33,052 nt of DNA from Candidatus Falkowiibacteriota bacterium (GTDB taxonomy: Bacteria; Patescibacteriota; Patescibacteriia; Patescibacteriales; UBA12465), in the NCBI GenBank assembly GCA_903847415.1, contig CAINDR010000004.1:1-33052 (forward strand). Direction: 5' to 3'. The position numbers and the translations under genes are program-made. This document shows, one piece after another, positions 17,265 to 24,614 of the stretch (position 1 is its first letter; the number at the start of each line of letters is the position of its first letter). The notes beneath the pieces are model-generated. The model made no database searches. It was not told the origin of the DNA and was given only the letters and a program-made list of their open reading frames with translations.

Positions 17265-17864
17265 TTAGCAAGCTTCTTGAAACTTATTCTTTTTAACAAG
17301 AATAGGTTTCTGTTTTTTAATAACAACTAATTTTTCAATTTTTTCAATTTTTTCAAAACTGATAAATTGTTTAGAATACGGGATATTTATTTGTCCCTCG
17401 TTACTGATTCCTAATAATTTCCAATCGGAAATTTTTTGGTCAGTAACGATGATGTCTAAAATAAGACTATCCACGCCCTTCAGTTCATCCACTTTGTGGA
17501 TGACTTTAACGTCCGCGACAACCCACTGGTTGTAATACTTCTCTTCAAGATTGAAGAAATTCCTGGTGACCAAAACACCATCGTCAGTCTTAAGACCAAA
17601 GCGATAATAATCTTGGATTTTTGAGACAACAGAACGACCTTTTTTTGGGCTAAGAGTCACCGTAGTGAAACCTTTCACTGGTTTTCCCCGTTTGTCCTTT
17701 TTATGACACTTTGGGATTTTTACAGAAACATTCTTAAACACCTTGCAGGTTTCAAATTCTGCACAAATAAATTTTGCTCCCCACATACGAGCAATGAATT
17801 CTCTTGCCAGTACTCTACTGACTAAACTATTCAATTCGGCGTCGGCGCCTTTTTTTTCTTCCAT
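17265..17864 (-). CDS. Unknown cytoplasmic protein
   Basis: A 199-residue protein with no signal peptide and no membrane helix. The first 50 residues are likely helical (LNSLVSRVLAREFIARMWGAKF), the middle is basic and probably beta-rich (KIPKCHKKDKRGKPVKGFTTVTL, then NFFNLEEKYYNQWVVADVKVI), and the C-terminus is a lysine-rich tail with KIEKIEKLVVIKKQKPILVKK. Two or three cysteines are scattered. I do not recognise the family. The gene has its own consensus promoter and its own terminator, is monocistronic, and runs against def and its neighbours. Confidence 0.75.
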   Translation of the reverse strand: MEEKKGADAELNSLVSRVLAREFIARMWGAKFICAEFETCKVFKNVSVKIPKCHKKDKRGKPVKGFTTVTLSPKKGRSVVSKIQDYYRFGLKTDDGVLVTRNFFNLEEKYYNQWVVADVKVIHKVDELKGVDSLILDIIVTDQKISDWKLLGISNEGQINIPYSKQFISFEKIEKIEKLVVIKKQKPILVKKNKFQEAC

Positions 17865-17905
17865 TACTTTGATTTTTTTTAAATTATACTTTTAATGAAC
17901 CTAAA

Positions 17906-17934
17906 ATTGTATAACAATAATTAACTATTGTCAA
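17906..17934 (-). promoter_or_regulatory. Promoter of the 199-residue unknown gene
   Basis: On the minus strand TTGACA (17934-17929) and TACAAT (17911-17906) are 17 nt apart, about 40 nt before the ATG at 17864. Confidence 0.8.
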
Positions 17935-18027
17935 TAGCAAGCTAAAAAACAAGCACAACTAGCATAACAAAAAAGTTATTATTTTATTAAAAATTAGCTA
18001 AAAATAATCATAGAAAGTAAATATACT

Positions 18028-18056
18028 TGACAAAATATAATATATATGATATAGTG
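18028..18056 (+). promoter_or_regulatory. Promoter of the small lipoprotein gene
   Basis: TTGACA (18028-18033) and TATAGT (18051-18056) are separated by 17 nt. The predicted transcript has a leader of about 80 nt before the ATG at 18144; the leader contains a small CAAC-AAAA-GTTG hairpin (18113-18124) but no structure I can name. Confidence 0.8.
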
Positions 18057-18143
18057 TAGTTATCAGTAAATAAACAAGTAAATTAACAAAAAAAGAAAGC
18101 AGCGTGAGATCAACAAAAGTTGGGGTAAGCGTTGTTTATATAA

Positions 18144-18332
18144 ATGAAAAAAATATTTTTAATGATTGCAGTGATTTTTATCACTGCTGTAATGTCTACC
18201 AGCTGTAGCAGTGGCAGACACACAACTGGATCTTCTTATAACAAGAAAGGTTCCAGTTTTTCTCCAAATAAGAGAAAAGTGGCTAGCCGTTACAAGGCTG
18301 GTCATCTATGCTCTAAAATGAAGTCTTTTTAG
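18144..18332 (+). CDS. Tiny secreted lipoprotein-like peptide
   Basis: A 62-residue peptide: lysine start (MKKIF), a hydrophobic core (LMIAVIFITAVMS) and a lipobox-like TSC with Cys21, so it is probably lipidated and held at the outer face of the membrane. The mature 42 residues are Ser/Lys/Arg-rich (SSGRHTTGSSYNKKGSS) and end in GHLCSKMKSF with one more cysteine. The strong promoter upstream and the strong terminator directly downstream argue that this is a real, highly transcribed single gene in spite of its size. Function unknown; a basic peptide that binds the wall or nucleic acid outside the cell is possible. Confidence 0.75.
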   Translation: MKKIFLMIAVIFITAVMSTSCSSGRHTTGSSYNKKGSSFSPNKRKVASRYKAGHLCSKMKSF

Positions 18333-18342
18333 AGCAAAAACA

Positions 18343-18376
18343 AAAAGCCTTTGGATAATAACCAAAGGCTTTTTTT
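18343..18376 (+). terminator. Terminator of the lipoprotein gene
   Basis: A 12-bp stem, AAAAGCCTTTGG (18343-18354) against CCAAAGGCTTTT (18362-18373), with a 7-nt loop runs into a T tail. It lies 10 nt after the stop codon and close to the 3' end of the opposing DedA gene. Confidence 0.9.
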
Positions 18377-18393
18377 CTAATCTTTTTTTAGAT

Positions 18394-19008
18394 TTACTTC
18401 TTGAAAATCTTCTGACGAAATTTTACTAATAACCAAATTACGCCCAAGCCCAACAAGAACCAACTAATTTCTTGATAATATTGCTGGAGCAACTCTCGAT
18501 TTTCTCCCAAAAAATAACCCAAAATCGCTAGAATTGAGACCCAAACAAAAGAGCCGAGAGCAGTATAAATAACAAAGGAGCTATAAGGCATCTTGCAAAA
18601 ACCAGCGGGAATAGAAATCAAATGACGAACAACAGGAATTAAGCGTCCAACGAGAGTCGCTTTTTTGGAATCTTTTAGAAACATCTTCTCTGCTCGATCT
18701 AAATTAATTTTAGTAATTCCTAAAACCTGAAAAAATTTCTTACTAGCCAATTTGTAAATTATTAATCTACCTAACCATCTTGAAAGAAGATAATTAATTG
18801 TCGCCCCAAGAACACTTCCTAAGGTGCCAGCAATAATCACTAACCACAGATTCATTTTTCCTTCACTAGCCAGCCAAGCCGCTGGCGGAATTACTAACTC
18901 CGAAGGAAGAGGCAAAAAAGAACTTTCTATTGCCATTAAAATTGTAACACCGGTATAACCGAGGCCTTGAGTTAAATCGAGAACCCATTGAATGATTGTT
19001 TCAAACAT
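18394..19008 (-). CDS. DedA-family membrane protein
   Basis: A 204-residue integral membrane protein with the DedA/VTT domain. The signature ESSFLPLPSELVIPPA is at residue 28, and the second signature with the functionally important arginines, VGRLIPVVRHLISIPAG, is at about 120. Four or five membrane or re-entrant segments are visible, with LLGLGVIWLLVKF at the C-terminus. Family members flip or recycle lipid carriers such as undecaprenyl phosphate and support membrane-potential homeostasis; which substrate applies here cannot be told. A role in carrier recycling would fit the WecA-like transferase earlier in the window. It diverges from fmt with only 32 nt between the starts. Confidence 0.92.
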   Translation of the reverse strand: MFETIIQWVLDLTQGLGYTGVTILMAIESSFLPLPSELVIPPAAWLASEGKMNLWLVIIAGTLGSVLGATINYLLSRWLGRLIIYKLASKKFFQVLGITKINLDRAEKMFLKDSKKATLVGRLIPVVRHLISIPAGFCKMPYSSFVIYTALGSFVWVSILAILGYFLGENRELLQQYYQEISWFLLGLGVIWLLVKFRQKIFKK

Positions 19009-19040
19009 AGTAAGCTAACTATATCATTTAACTCCATTTT

Positions 19041-19985
19041 ATGTCTAATACGCCATATTCTGTTATTTTCATGGGAACACCGGAATTTTCCGTTCCCACC
19101 TTGGAAGCACTAATAAATAGTGTGGATTTTGAGGTATTAGCAGTGGTCACTCAAGAAGACAAACCGATTGGCAGAACTCAGGCTTTGAGTGCGCCGGCGG
19201 TGAAAGTTTGTGCTGAAAAAAATAGAATTCCAGTTCTTCAGCCAAAAAAGGTGAAAGAAATTTTTACTGAAATCGAAAAATTAGCTCCAGATCTAATTGT
19301 TGTTCTTGCCTATGGCCAAATTATTCCGCAAAATATTTTAGATATTCCTAAATTTGGTTGCATCAACATTCACGCTTCCCTTCTCCCCAAATATCGTGGC
19401 GCTGCCTGTTTACAAGCGGCTATTTTAAACGGTGATAAGGAAACTGGCTTAACAATCATGAAAATGGAAGCTGGACTGGACACTGGACCAATTTTGAAAC
19501 AATTCACGATTCCTTTAATTGGACGAGAAAATATTGGCGAGCTCCACGACCAAGCGTCTTTATTAGCTGGCCAGGTGGTCTGCCAGTCGTTAAAAGATTG
19601 TTGTGAGGGCAAGTTGCCGGAGCAGGTTCAAAATGATACCCTGGCGACTTATGTGCGGACTATCAAAAAAGAGGATGGCCATTTGGATTTTGGGAAGAGC
19701 GCAATTGAATTAGAGCGCCAAATTCGGGCTTTTAACCCTTGGCCAGGAAGTTTTGCCTTGACAGAAGATAATAAAATGATAAAACTAATAGCAGTGTCCT
19801 TGAATTCTGATTTAAAGAATAATTACTTGCCCGGAGAATTGTTTTCCGAAGACAAACAATTATTTGTTGCAACGGCTGATGGAGCTCTAAAAATTGAGAG
19901 TTTGCAATTGGCGGGAAAAAAATCCATGTTAGCTCAAGATTTTTTAATAGGACATCAAAATTTTATTGGTAAAATTCTAAAATAA
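19041..19985 (+). CDS. fmt: Methionyl-tRNA formyltransferase
   Basis: Formylates initiator Met-tRNA using 10-formyl-tetrahydrofolate; its partner deformylase gene is also in the window. The 314-residue length is normal. Motifs are FMGTPEFSVPTLEAL at 10, the catalytic cluster INIHASLLPKYRG with N109 and H111, MEAGLDTGPIL with D147, and the C-terminal OB-like domain with RAFNPWPGSF at about 230. One small change is AACLQAAI where AAPIQWAI is usual. It lies 8 nt before tRNA-Glu and may be read through into it. Confidence 0.96.
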   Translation: MSNTPYSVIFMGTPEFSVPTLEALINSVDFEVLAVVTQEDKPIGRTQALSAPAVKVCAEKNRIPVLQPKKVKEIFTEIEKLAPDLIVVLAYGQIIPQNILDIPKFGCINIHASLLPKYRGAACLQAAILNGDKETGLTIMKMEAGLDTGPILKQFTIPLIGRENIGELHDQASLLAGQVVCQSLKDCCEGKLPEQVQNDTLATYVRTIKKEDGHLDFGKSAIELERQIRAFNPWPGSFALTEDNKMIKLIAVSLNSDLKNNYLPGELFSEDKQLFVATADGALKIESLQLAGKKSMLAQDFLIGHQNFIGKILK

Positions 19986-19993
19986 AATATAAT

Positions 19994-20065
19994 GGCCCCT
20001 TCGTCTAACGGTTAGGACGTTTGGTTCTCATCCAAGAAAAAGGGGTTCGATTCCCCTAGGGGCTA
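19994..20065 (+). tRNA. tRNA-Glu (anticodon CTC)
   Basis: A complete cloverleaf of 72 nt: acceptor GGCCCCT with AGGGGCT (closing pair G-U), D-arm GTC/GAC with loop TAACGGTTAG, anticodon stem TTTGG/CCAAG with loop TTCTCAT giving anticodon CTC for GAG codons, a 4-nt variable loop, and T-arm AGGGG-TTCGATT-CCCCT. The discriminator is A, and CCA is not encoded. The sequence closely resembles bacterial tRNA-Glu. The accessory part of the window starts right after it. Confidence 0.95.
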
Positions 20066-20072
20066 CAGCATT

Positions 20073-20108
20073 AAAAAAACATCCAGCATTTACTGTTGGA
20101 TGTTTTTT
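20073..20108. terminator. Bidirectional terminator between tRNA-Glu and fic
   Basis: ACATCCAGCA (20079-20088) pairs with TGTTGGATGT (20094-20103) around a TTTAC loop. A run of A precedes and a run of T follows, so it can end both the fmt/tRNA transcript and the convergent fic transcript. Confidence 0.85.
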
Positions 20109-20119
20109 ATAGAAAAATT

Positions 20120-21148
20120 TTACTTTAACTTATAGTAAGTTGCTTTCCCTTTGCCAACTTTTTCAATAATCCCATCAGCGATTAATTTTCTAAAATCTAA
20201 ATTCCTAGTTGGCTTAGCTCGTTTGGTAAACGCAGCATAATCTCTATCAGCGATATAGCCTTTCTTTTTTATATAAGCGATTATTTTTAAGTGATAGTCT
20301 TTTAATTCATTGTCGGGAGAAATTTTTTCTTTTTCCAGCTCCTTAATAATTCGTAAAAGTTCATCAATAATACCATCGGTAAAATATTCCAACCAAGAAG
20401 TGAAATCAATTTTATCTTTAATCTCATAATAATTTCCCAACACACCAACTTCCTGAAAATAACGACTAACATTTTGATTATAATAGTTTTCAAAACTAAA
20501 AAGATAAAAGGTATTAAGTCCCATTTTAGCGAGTAATGCTTTAGTGGCTAATCTGGTGGTTCGTCCATTACCATCAACAAAGGGGTGGACAACAACAAAT
20601 TGTTTATGAAATATTCCAGCTAATATCAAAGGGTCTATTGTATTTTTATTTTTATTAAGATATAAAAATAATTCTTCAAGCAGTTTATCTACATCTTGAT
20701 GGTCTGGTGGCAAATAAACAGTTTGGCGTGTTTTAGGATTATTAACGAAAACTGATTCTTGACGAATTTTACCACATCGATATTTTTCAATTAGTCCCGT
20801 GGTAATTGTTTGTTGTATTTTTAATACCAAACCTTTATTAAAAATATCCCTTTCATTCTTAATTAATGTATCTAATTCGGTCAAAGCTTTGTTATAGTTT
20901 AAAACTTCTTTCTCACTGTCTCTAGCATTTTCTGGACTATTTTTTAAAATTCTTTTTACGTCCGTTAATGGCAACGGGTTACCTTCGATGCTAGTTGAAG
21001 AATAAGCTGATATTTCGCGAGCGCGACGCTCCATGTCAAGTAAAACTACGCGAGAAAAAGTTCGATTATTAAGATCGACAATAATTTCACTAATTCTTTT
21101 AATGTTAGCTAATAGTTTATTTGTAATTGTGTATTTTGGTTTAAACAT
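20120..21148 (-). CDS. Fic-family AMPylator with N-terminal autoinhibitory motif
   Basis: A 342-residue Fic protein. The core HPFVDGNGR at 188-196 is a perfect HPFxxGNGRxxR site, which transfers AMP (or another nucleotide phosphate) from the nucleotide to a hydroxyl side chain of a target protein. The N-terminal inhibitory motif SxxxEG is present (S51, E55, G56), so this is a class II, self-inhibited Fic. The flap region VYLPPDHQDVD lies before the core. The C-terminal 65 residues (about 278-342) look like a winged helix (YADRDYAAFT-type helix-turn-helix ending in GIIEKVGKGKATYYKL), suggesting DNA binding and perhaps autoregulation at the repeats in its own promoter. No antitoxin gene adjoins it, as expected when the inhibitor helix is built in. 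Confidence 0.92.
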   Translation of the reverse strand: MFKPKYTITNKLLANIKRISEIIVDLNNRTFSRVVLLDMERRAREISAYSSTSIEGNPLPLTDVKRILKNSPENARDSEKEVLNYNKALTELDTLIKNERDIFNKGLVLKIQQTITTGLIEKYRCGKIRQESVFVNNPKTRQTVYLPPDHQDVDKLLEELFLYLNKNKNTIDPLILAGIFHKQFVVVHPFVDGNGRTTRLATKALLAKMGLNTFYLFSFENYYNQNVSRYFQEVGVLGNYYEIKDKIDFTSWLEYFTDGIIDELLRIIKELEKEKISPDNELKDYHLKIIAYIKKKGYIADRDYAAFTKRAKPTRNLDFRKLIADGIIEKVGKGKATYYKLK

Positions 21149-21158
21149 ATATAGTCTA

Positions 21159-21187
21159 ATTATAGACGATTATTAGACGATTGTCAA
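21159..21187 (-). promoter_or_regulatory. Consensus promoter of fic with embedded operator-like repeats
   Basis: On the minus strand TTGACA (21187-21182) and TATAAT (21164-21159) are 17 nt apart, both perfect. The spacer and flanks carry two copies of TAGACGATT on the plus strand (21163-21171 and 21174-21182) and the inverted repeat GTCTA-ATTA-TAGAC (21154-21167). Transcription should begin about 21152, leaving only about 4 nt before the ATG at 21148, so the mRNA is nearly leaderless. Confidence 0.88.
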
Positions 21188-21292
21188 TAATCTTGGTGTT
21201 GCAATATTATAACTTATTCTTCATATGGTTTATGTATAAATTAGATATATACCATGTTAAGCCATTGTTCAAGATATATTTATACTCTAATT

Positions 21293-21352
21293 CCCCAATA
21301 ATCTCGCTTAAATTTTGTGAAATTTCGTAAGACGGGGCTACGCTTACAAAAG
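21293..21352 (+). repeat. Diverged direct repeat, left copy
   Basis: This 60-nt intergenic stretch aligns without gaps to 22468-22527 with 41 of 60 identical positions by my count; the best blocks are CCCAATAATCT and GGCTACG. The two copies flank the acyltransferase gene. Confidence 0.6.
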
Positions 21353-21379
21353 ATTCGATTAATATCGAATCTTTTTTTG
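21351..21379 (+). terminator. Orphan terminator in front of the acyltransferase gene
   Basis: AGATTCGAT (21351-21359), loop TAAT and ATCGAATCT (21364-21372) are followed by seven T. No plus-strand gene precedes it, so it either ends a small RNA from about 21200-21350, attenuates the acyltransferase, or shields that gene from outside transcripts. Confidence 0.75.
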
Positions 21380-21382
21380 TTA

Positions 21383-21391
21383 TGATATAAT
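21383..21391 (+). promoter_or_regulatory. Extended -10 promoter of the acyltransferase gene
   Basis: TGA followed by TATAAT (21386-21391) makes an extended -10 element directly after the orphan terminator, 24 nt before the ATG. The -35 region would fall inside the terminator hairpin and shows no match. Confidence 0.6.
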
Positions 21392-21415
21392 TTTATTGAT
21401 AATAAATAATTGAAT

Positions 21416-22429
21416 ATGCCCCAATTAACTTTTACCCGTTTTATCGCCGCTATCTTAATAGTGCTTTTTCACTTTGGACAAAATACATCATTATCTACTA
21501 ATCCTATAATAAATCTGGCTACAGCTGGAGTTAGTTATTTTTTTCTACTATCCGGTTTTATTTTAAGCTCCGTATATTACAAAAATACAGAAAACTTAAA
21601 TAAGAAACAATATTATTTGAAACGTTTTGTACGCATTTATCCTGTCTATATTTTAGCCTTACTGATTTTAATAAGCTTTATTTTTCTGACAAAACAAACA
21701 ATAGACTTTAAAGCGGTTTTCTTGCAAATATTTTTATTACAATCATGGTTCCCTGATTTTGTAAAAACTCTTAATATTCCTAGTTGGTCTCTTTCAGTTG
21801 AAGTATTTTTTTATTTACTTTTCCCTTTTTTAATTAATAGTTTGAAACAAATAAGAAAAAAATGGCTAATAACTTTGATTGGTTTGATAATTTGGTTCTT
21901 ATCTTTAATTATTTATTATTATGGTTTAAATAGTGGCTTGTTTATAAATTTCTTTAATTATAATCCATTACTTCATTTAAATTCTTTTATTTTAGGGATA
22001 ATTAGCTATCTACTATTTAAAGAATTAAAACCTATTTCTCCTATACGGTCATTATTTTGCACCTTCTCCCCGTTAATAATTATTGCTCTGTTGCTAATTA
22101 TCCAAGCACCTATTTTGCATTATAATAACAATGGATTACTCGCTCCATTGTTCGCCATTTTCTTGTTCGGACTAGCAAGTGATCAGTCTTATTTGTCAAA
22201 ATTTTTATCTTTTAGACCATTTATAATACTCGGAGAAATTAGTTATGCAATTTATATCCTGCAAGTTCCTCTTTATGCTTGGTGGGATGCTGTGTCGAAT
22301 CGTTATTTAAATAATTATCAAAATTTACAATTATCAGGATTCATAATATTATTAATTGTTGTGTCCTGGATTTCGTTTAAACTTATTGAAGAGCCAATAA
22401 GAAAATACCTCAAACAAAAGATTAATTAA
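21416..22429 (+). CDS. Membrane acyltransferase family 3 (O-acetyltransferase-like)
   Basis: About 337 residues with some ten membrane helices, matching the acyltransferase 3 family (OafA/ExoZ type) that transfers acetyl or other acyl groups to surface sugars. The typical start, LTFTRFIAAILIVLFHFGQN, holds the conserved Arg and His; YFFLLSGFILSSVYY and the basic KKQYYLKRFVRIYPVY follow, and SWSLSVEVFFYLLFPF (about 125) is the family's mid-protein mark. The C-terminus ends in SWISFKLIEEPIRKYLKQK, as in most members. It is a single gene flanked by diverged direct repeats, with AT-rich composition like the rest. Target glycan unknown. ATG at 21416 is preferred to an upstream TTG at 21410. Confidence 0.9.
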   Translation: MPQLTFTRFIAAILIVLFHFGQNTSLSTNPIINLATAGVSYFFLLSGFILSSVYYKNTENLNKKQYYLKRFVRIYPVYILALLILISFIFLTKQTIDFKAVFLQIFLLQSWFPDFVKTLNIPSWSLSVEVFFYLLFPFLINSLKQIRKKWLITLIGLIIWFLSLIIYYYGLNSGLFINFFNYNPLLHLNSFILGIISYLLFKELKPISPIRSLFCTFSPLIIIALLLIIQAPILHYNNNGLLAPLFAIFLFGLASDQSYLSKFLSFRPFIILGEISYAIYILQVPLYAWWDAVSNRYLNNYQNLQLSGFIILLIVVSWISFKLIEEPIRKYLKQKIN

Positions 22430-22467
22430 TAAATGTTAACTTGAAATTTCCATCCACTTCTCGATTT

Positions 22468-22527
22468 TCCCAATAATCTAGTTAAAATTTTTTAAAATAT
22501 CAGACTTCAAGGCTACGTAAACAAGAA
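22468..22527 (+). repeat. Diverged direct repeat, right copy
   Basis: Gap-free partner of 21293-21352, same orientation, about 1.2 kb apart. It begins about 40 nt after the stop of the acyltransferase gene. Confidence 0.6.
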
Positions 22528-22549
22528 ACTAGCGAAAATCCTGTTTTTT

Positions 22550-22620
22550 AACAATGACCTCCTCCCCGCACTCAGCGGCTGACAAGCAGCCGCAGCGGAA
22601 AATCGTGCGTGGCTTCCTGA
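22550..22620. other. GC-rich non-coding patch with hairpin
   Basis: In this AT-rich window the stretch from about 22556 to 22620 is clearly GC-rich. It can fold a hairpin GCGGCT (22575-22580) with AGCCGC (22588-22593), extended by flanking CCGC/GCGG. No reading frame of note covers it. It may be a structured RNA, a binding site, or foreign DNA. Confidence 0.45.
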
Positions 22621-22626
22621 CCTATT

Positions 22627-22650
22627 AAAAAAGCCGCATATTTTGCGGCT
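22627..22650 (-). terminator. Terminator of the small zinc-ribbon gene
   Basis: AGCCGCA (22632-22638) pairs with TGCGGCT (22644-22650), loop TATTT. On the minus strand six T follow. It lies 23 nt after the stop codon of the 66-residue gene. Confidence 0.85.
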
Positions 22651-22673
22651 CACATAGTTTAACAACTATAATT

Positions 22674-22874
22674 TTACATACTCTGATCCATGTCAGCAGT
22701 AATTGTTCCACAGAAAGTGCATTTGCAGCGATTTGGCGGATAATCATTTTTTCCTGGCGCAGATACAAAATTGTGATCACCTAACCTTACTTTGCCAACG
22801 TGATTGCAGCTGGAACAGCCTTTTCCTTGACAGTGTGGACAAACTACTATGTCTAAGCAATTTTTTTCACTCAT
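22674..22874 (-). CDS. Small zinc-ribbon protein
   Basis: A 66-residue protein with two cysteine knuckles at the N-terminus, CPHCQGKGCSSC at residue 12, of the CxxCxGxGC type seen in DnaJ-like zinc fingers, and a second set, CKCTFC, at about 50. Zinc binding is likely; the partner is unknown. It has its own promoter (TTGACA, 18-nt spacer, TATTAT) and its own terminator, which supports expression of a single small gene. Confidence 0.75.
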   Translation of the reverse strand: MSEKNCLDIVVCPHCQGKGCSSCNHVGKVRLGDHNFVSAPGKNDYPPNRCKCTFCGTITADMDQSM

Positions 22875-23197
22875 GATTGAATACTTTTAATAATTAATAA
22901 TAAAAAGAACTACAAATATAATACAACAATTATCATTAAATTGTCAATAATTACAAATATCTTACAATAATTGACCAAGCCCAATGGAATCTTATATCTT
23001 TTTCTTTGCTTCTTTAGTTAAATTATCAAACACTAGTAAATCTAGCTCACAATTTATAATATACACCGATAATAAAGTGCGCCTTACTAATATTGGCAAT
23101 ATTTATAAAAATTAATATTCCAATTGCTGAGGTTCTTGAGTGATCATAAAATATTTAATCAATAGATTATTCTTGAAATATCAACCCCTAAACTCAA
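22875..23197. other. Intergenic stretch with promoter and a possible gene remnant
   Basis: Next to the zinc-ribbon gene it holds that gene's promoter (22918-22947). From 23099 down to 22992 on the minus strand a 35-residue frame beginning with TTG (PILVRRTLLSVYIINCELD..., ending NLTKEAKKKI) has protein-like composition but no convincing start, and could be the tail of a decayed gene. I see nothing else in the stretch; no clear terminator follows the sppA-like gene. Confidence 0.4.
22918..22947 (-). promoter_or_regulatory. Promoter of the small zinc-ribbon gene
   Basis: On the minus strand TTGACA (22947-22942) and TATTAT (22923-22918) are 18 nt apart, about 43 nt before the ATG. Confidence 0.75.
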
Positions 23198-24133
23198 TTA
23201 CCAACAAACATTTGCTTCCTCGCCTAACTTCTCTGTCAGATAATCGTTTATCTCATAAACACCGCCTATTTTATCTATCAAACCATTGTCCAGAGCCATC
23301 TGGCCGGGCATTGAAGACCCATCAGCTAGTAATTTTACTTTATCAATCGGTAAATTGCGATTATCGGAGACTGATTTAATAAAAATATTATGTGCTATCT
23401 CCAAATCTCGCATCAAGAGCCCCTTCTCTTCTTCGGCTAACACCTTATCTGGGTTGCCATAGTCTTTAAATTTGCCGACACTTAGAGAGTTGTAGGTTAG
23501 ACCATCTTTAGTATTTTTTTTGGTGTTATCAAGATATGACATAGTAATCCCAATACCTCCGATGTCTGATAACGAAGAGGCAAAGATAGTGTCAGCTCCA
23601 GTGGCAGCCCAATAAGCCGCAGAAACAGCTGAACCTCGAACAAAGGCCACTGTTGGTTTAGTCGCTTTTTTAAGAGCTTCACTTATTTCCTGAGCGGCAA
23701 CTGGTGAGCCTCCATAAGAGTCTACTTCTAAAATGATAGCTTTGGTATCTTCATCGGCTTCAGCCTGGTCAATTAAAGAAATCACCTCTTCCGACGATGT
23801 TTCGTCAACTATGACATTATCTTCTTTATCTTTATTTTCCGGTGAAACATATGTCACCACGTCACCTCTCAATTCTATTCCTAGAATATTGCAACTTACC
23901 TCTTCTTCGCTATTATTGGTTACTTCTTCTAAACCATTAGAATATGAACCAAATTGATAATTATACTCATCCTTGAGAATAATAAGAGCTGCTAAAAATA
24001 TAATCAGAAAAGTCACCCCTTTAATGAACTTTTTAAAAGATGGTCTTTTCCAATTTTTAGAGTTTAATTTTTTATAATTAATCTCCGCTTTACAGATTTT
24101 AAAGTGCATTATTTTTTTGAAGAGATTTGGCAT
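23198..24133 (-). CDS. sppA: SppA-type signal peptide peptidase (family S49)
   Basis: A 311-residue membrane-anchored serine protease of the ClpP/crotonase fold; SppA enzymes degrade leftover signal peptides and act on membrane proteins. One membrane helix lies at about 35-53 (KGVTFLIIFLAALIIL). The active-site region reads VDSYGGSPVAAQEI at 137, VRGSAVSAAYWAA with nucleophile S171, SDIGGIGI at 189 and VGKFKDYGNP with general base K223, so the Ser-Lys dyad looks intact. The length fits the short, single-domain bacterial form. It is the last gene of a four-gene minus-strand group, 11 nt after the OB-fold-like exported protein; in this setting processing of a neighbour's product is possible. 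Confidence 0.92.
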   Translation of the reverse strand: MPNLFKKIMHFKICKAEINYKKLNSKNWKRPSFKKFIKGVTFLIIFLAALIILKDEYNYQFGSYSNGLEEVTNNSEEEVSCNILGIELRGDVVTYVSPENKDKEDNVIVDETSSEEVISLIDQAEADEDTKAIILEVDSYGGSPVAAQEISEALKKATKPTVAFVRGSAVSAAYWAATGADTIFASSLSDIGGIGITMSYLDNTKKNTKDGLTYNSLSVGKFKDYGNPDKVLAEEEKGLLMRDLEIAHNIFIKSVSDNRNLPIDKVKLLADGSSMPGQMALDNGLIDKIGGVYEINDYLTEKLGEEANVCW

Positions 24134-24144
24134 ATATTTTATAT

Positions 24145-24609
24145 TTAATCATTTAACACAATAACCTGGTCAGCCACAACTTCACCAACACATTCTCCAA
24201 ACACTGTGTCTGCGTAGGCACAAGTCATCCCGATTAGTCTCCCGACAACCCGCACATTCGCACCAGGCTCGCCAGTATATTTATTTTGCCCATCTACGTA
24301 AAACTGCTTATACTTAGTATTTTTACTAAATCTTTCAATCCCAAAATCTTCGCCACTAACAAAGGTTGATATAACTCTCCCACTCCAAACAACGGGATAC
24401 TCTTGTTTAAATCTTTTTTCACAATCACAATCAATAAAATCTCTTTTTGGATAAATAATTTTTGACTTATCACAACTATTGTCGATGTAAGTTGTAGCTA
24501 ATAGCTCACGAGTTGGTTTCGCGATAAGAAAAACAGAGATAACAACAATGGCAATTGCTGAAGACCAGAAAAATATTCGAGATGACGCTTTAAGTGATTT
24601 ATTTAACAT
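24145..24609 (-). CDS. Membrane-anchored extracytoplasmic protein with OB-like domain
   Basis: A 154-residue protein with one N-terminal membrane helix (about 11-30, IFFWSSAIAIVVISVFLIA) and an outer domain. Five cysteines occur outside, including DCDCEKRF (about 60) and TCAY and GECVG (about 128-140). The stretch GANVRVVGRLIG ... GEVVADQVIVL has the strand pattern of a small OB fold. No enzyme motif is recognised. It sits 5 nt after the coiled-coil/helix-turn-helix gene and 11 nt before sppA, so it is co-transcribed with both. It may be a substrate or partner of the peptidase. Confidence 0.7.
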   Translation of the reverse strand: MLNKSLKASSRIFFWSSAIAIVVISVFLIAKPTRELLATTYIDNSCDKSKIIYPKRDFIDCDCEKRFKQEYPVVWSGRVISTFVSGEDFGIERFSKNTKYKQFYVDGQNKYTGEPGANVRVVGRLIGMTCAYADTVFGECVGEVVADQVIVLND

Positions 24610-24614
24610 AAAGA

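Noticed and set aside
23140-23379. Plus-strand frame of 79 codons over the sppA 3' end
   Set aside because: Overlaps the well-supported sppA and has no recognisable features.
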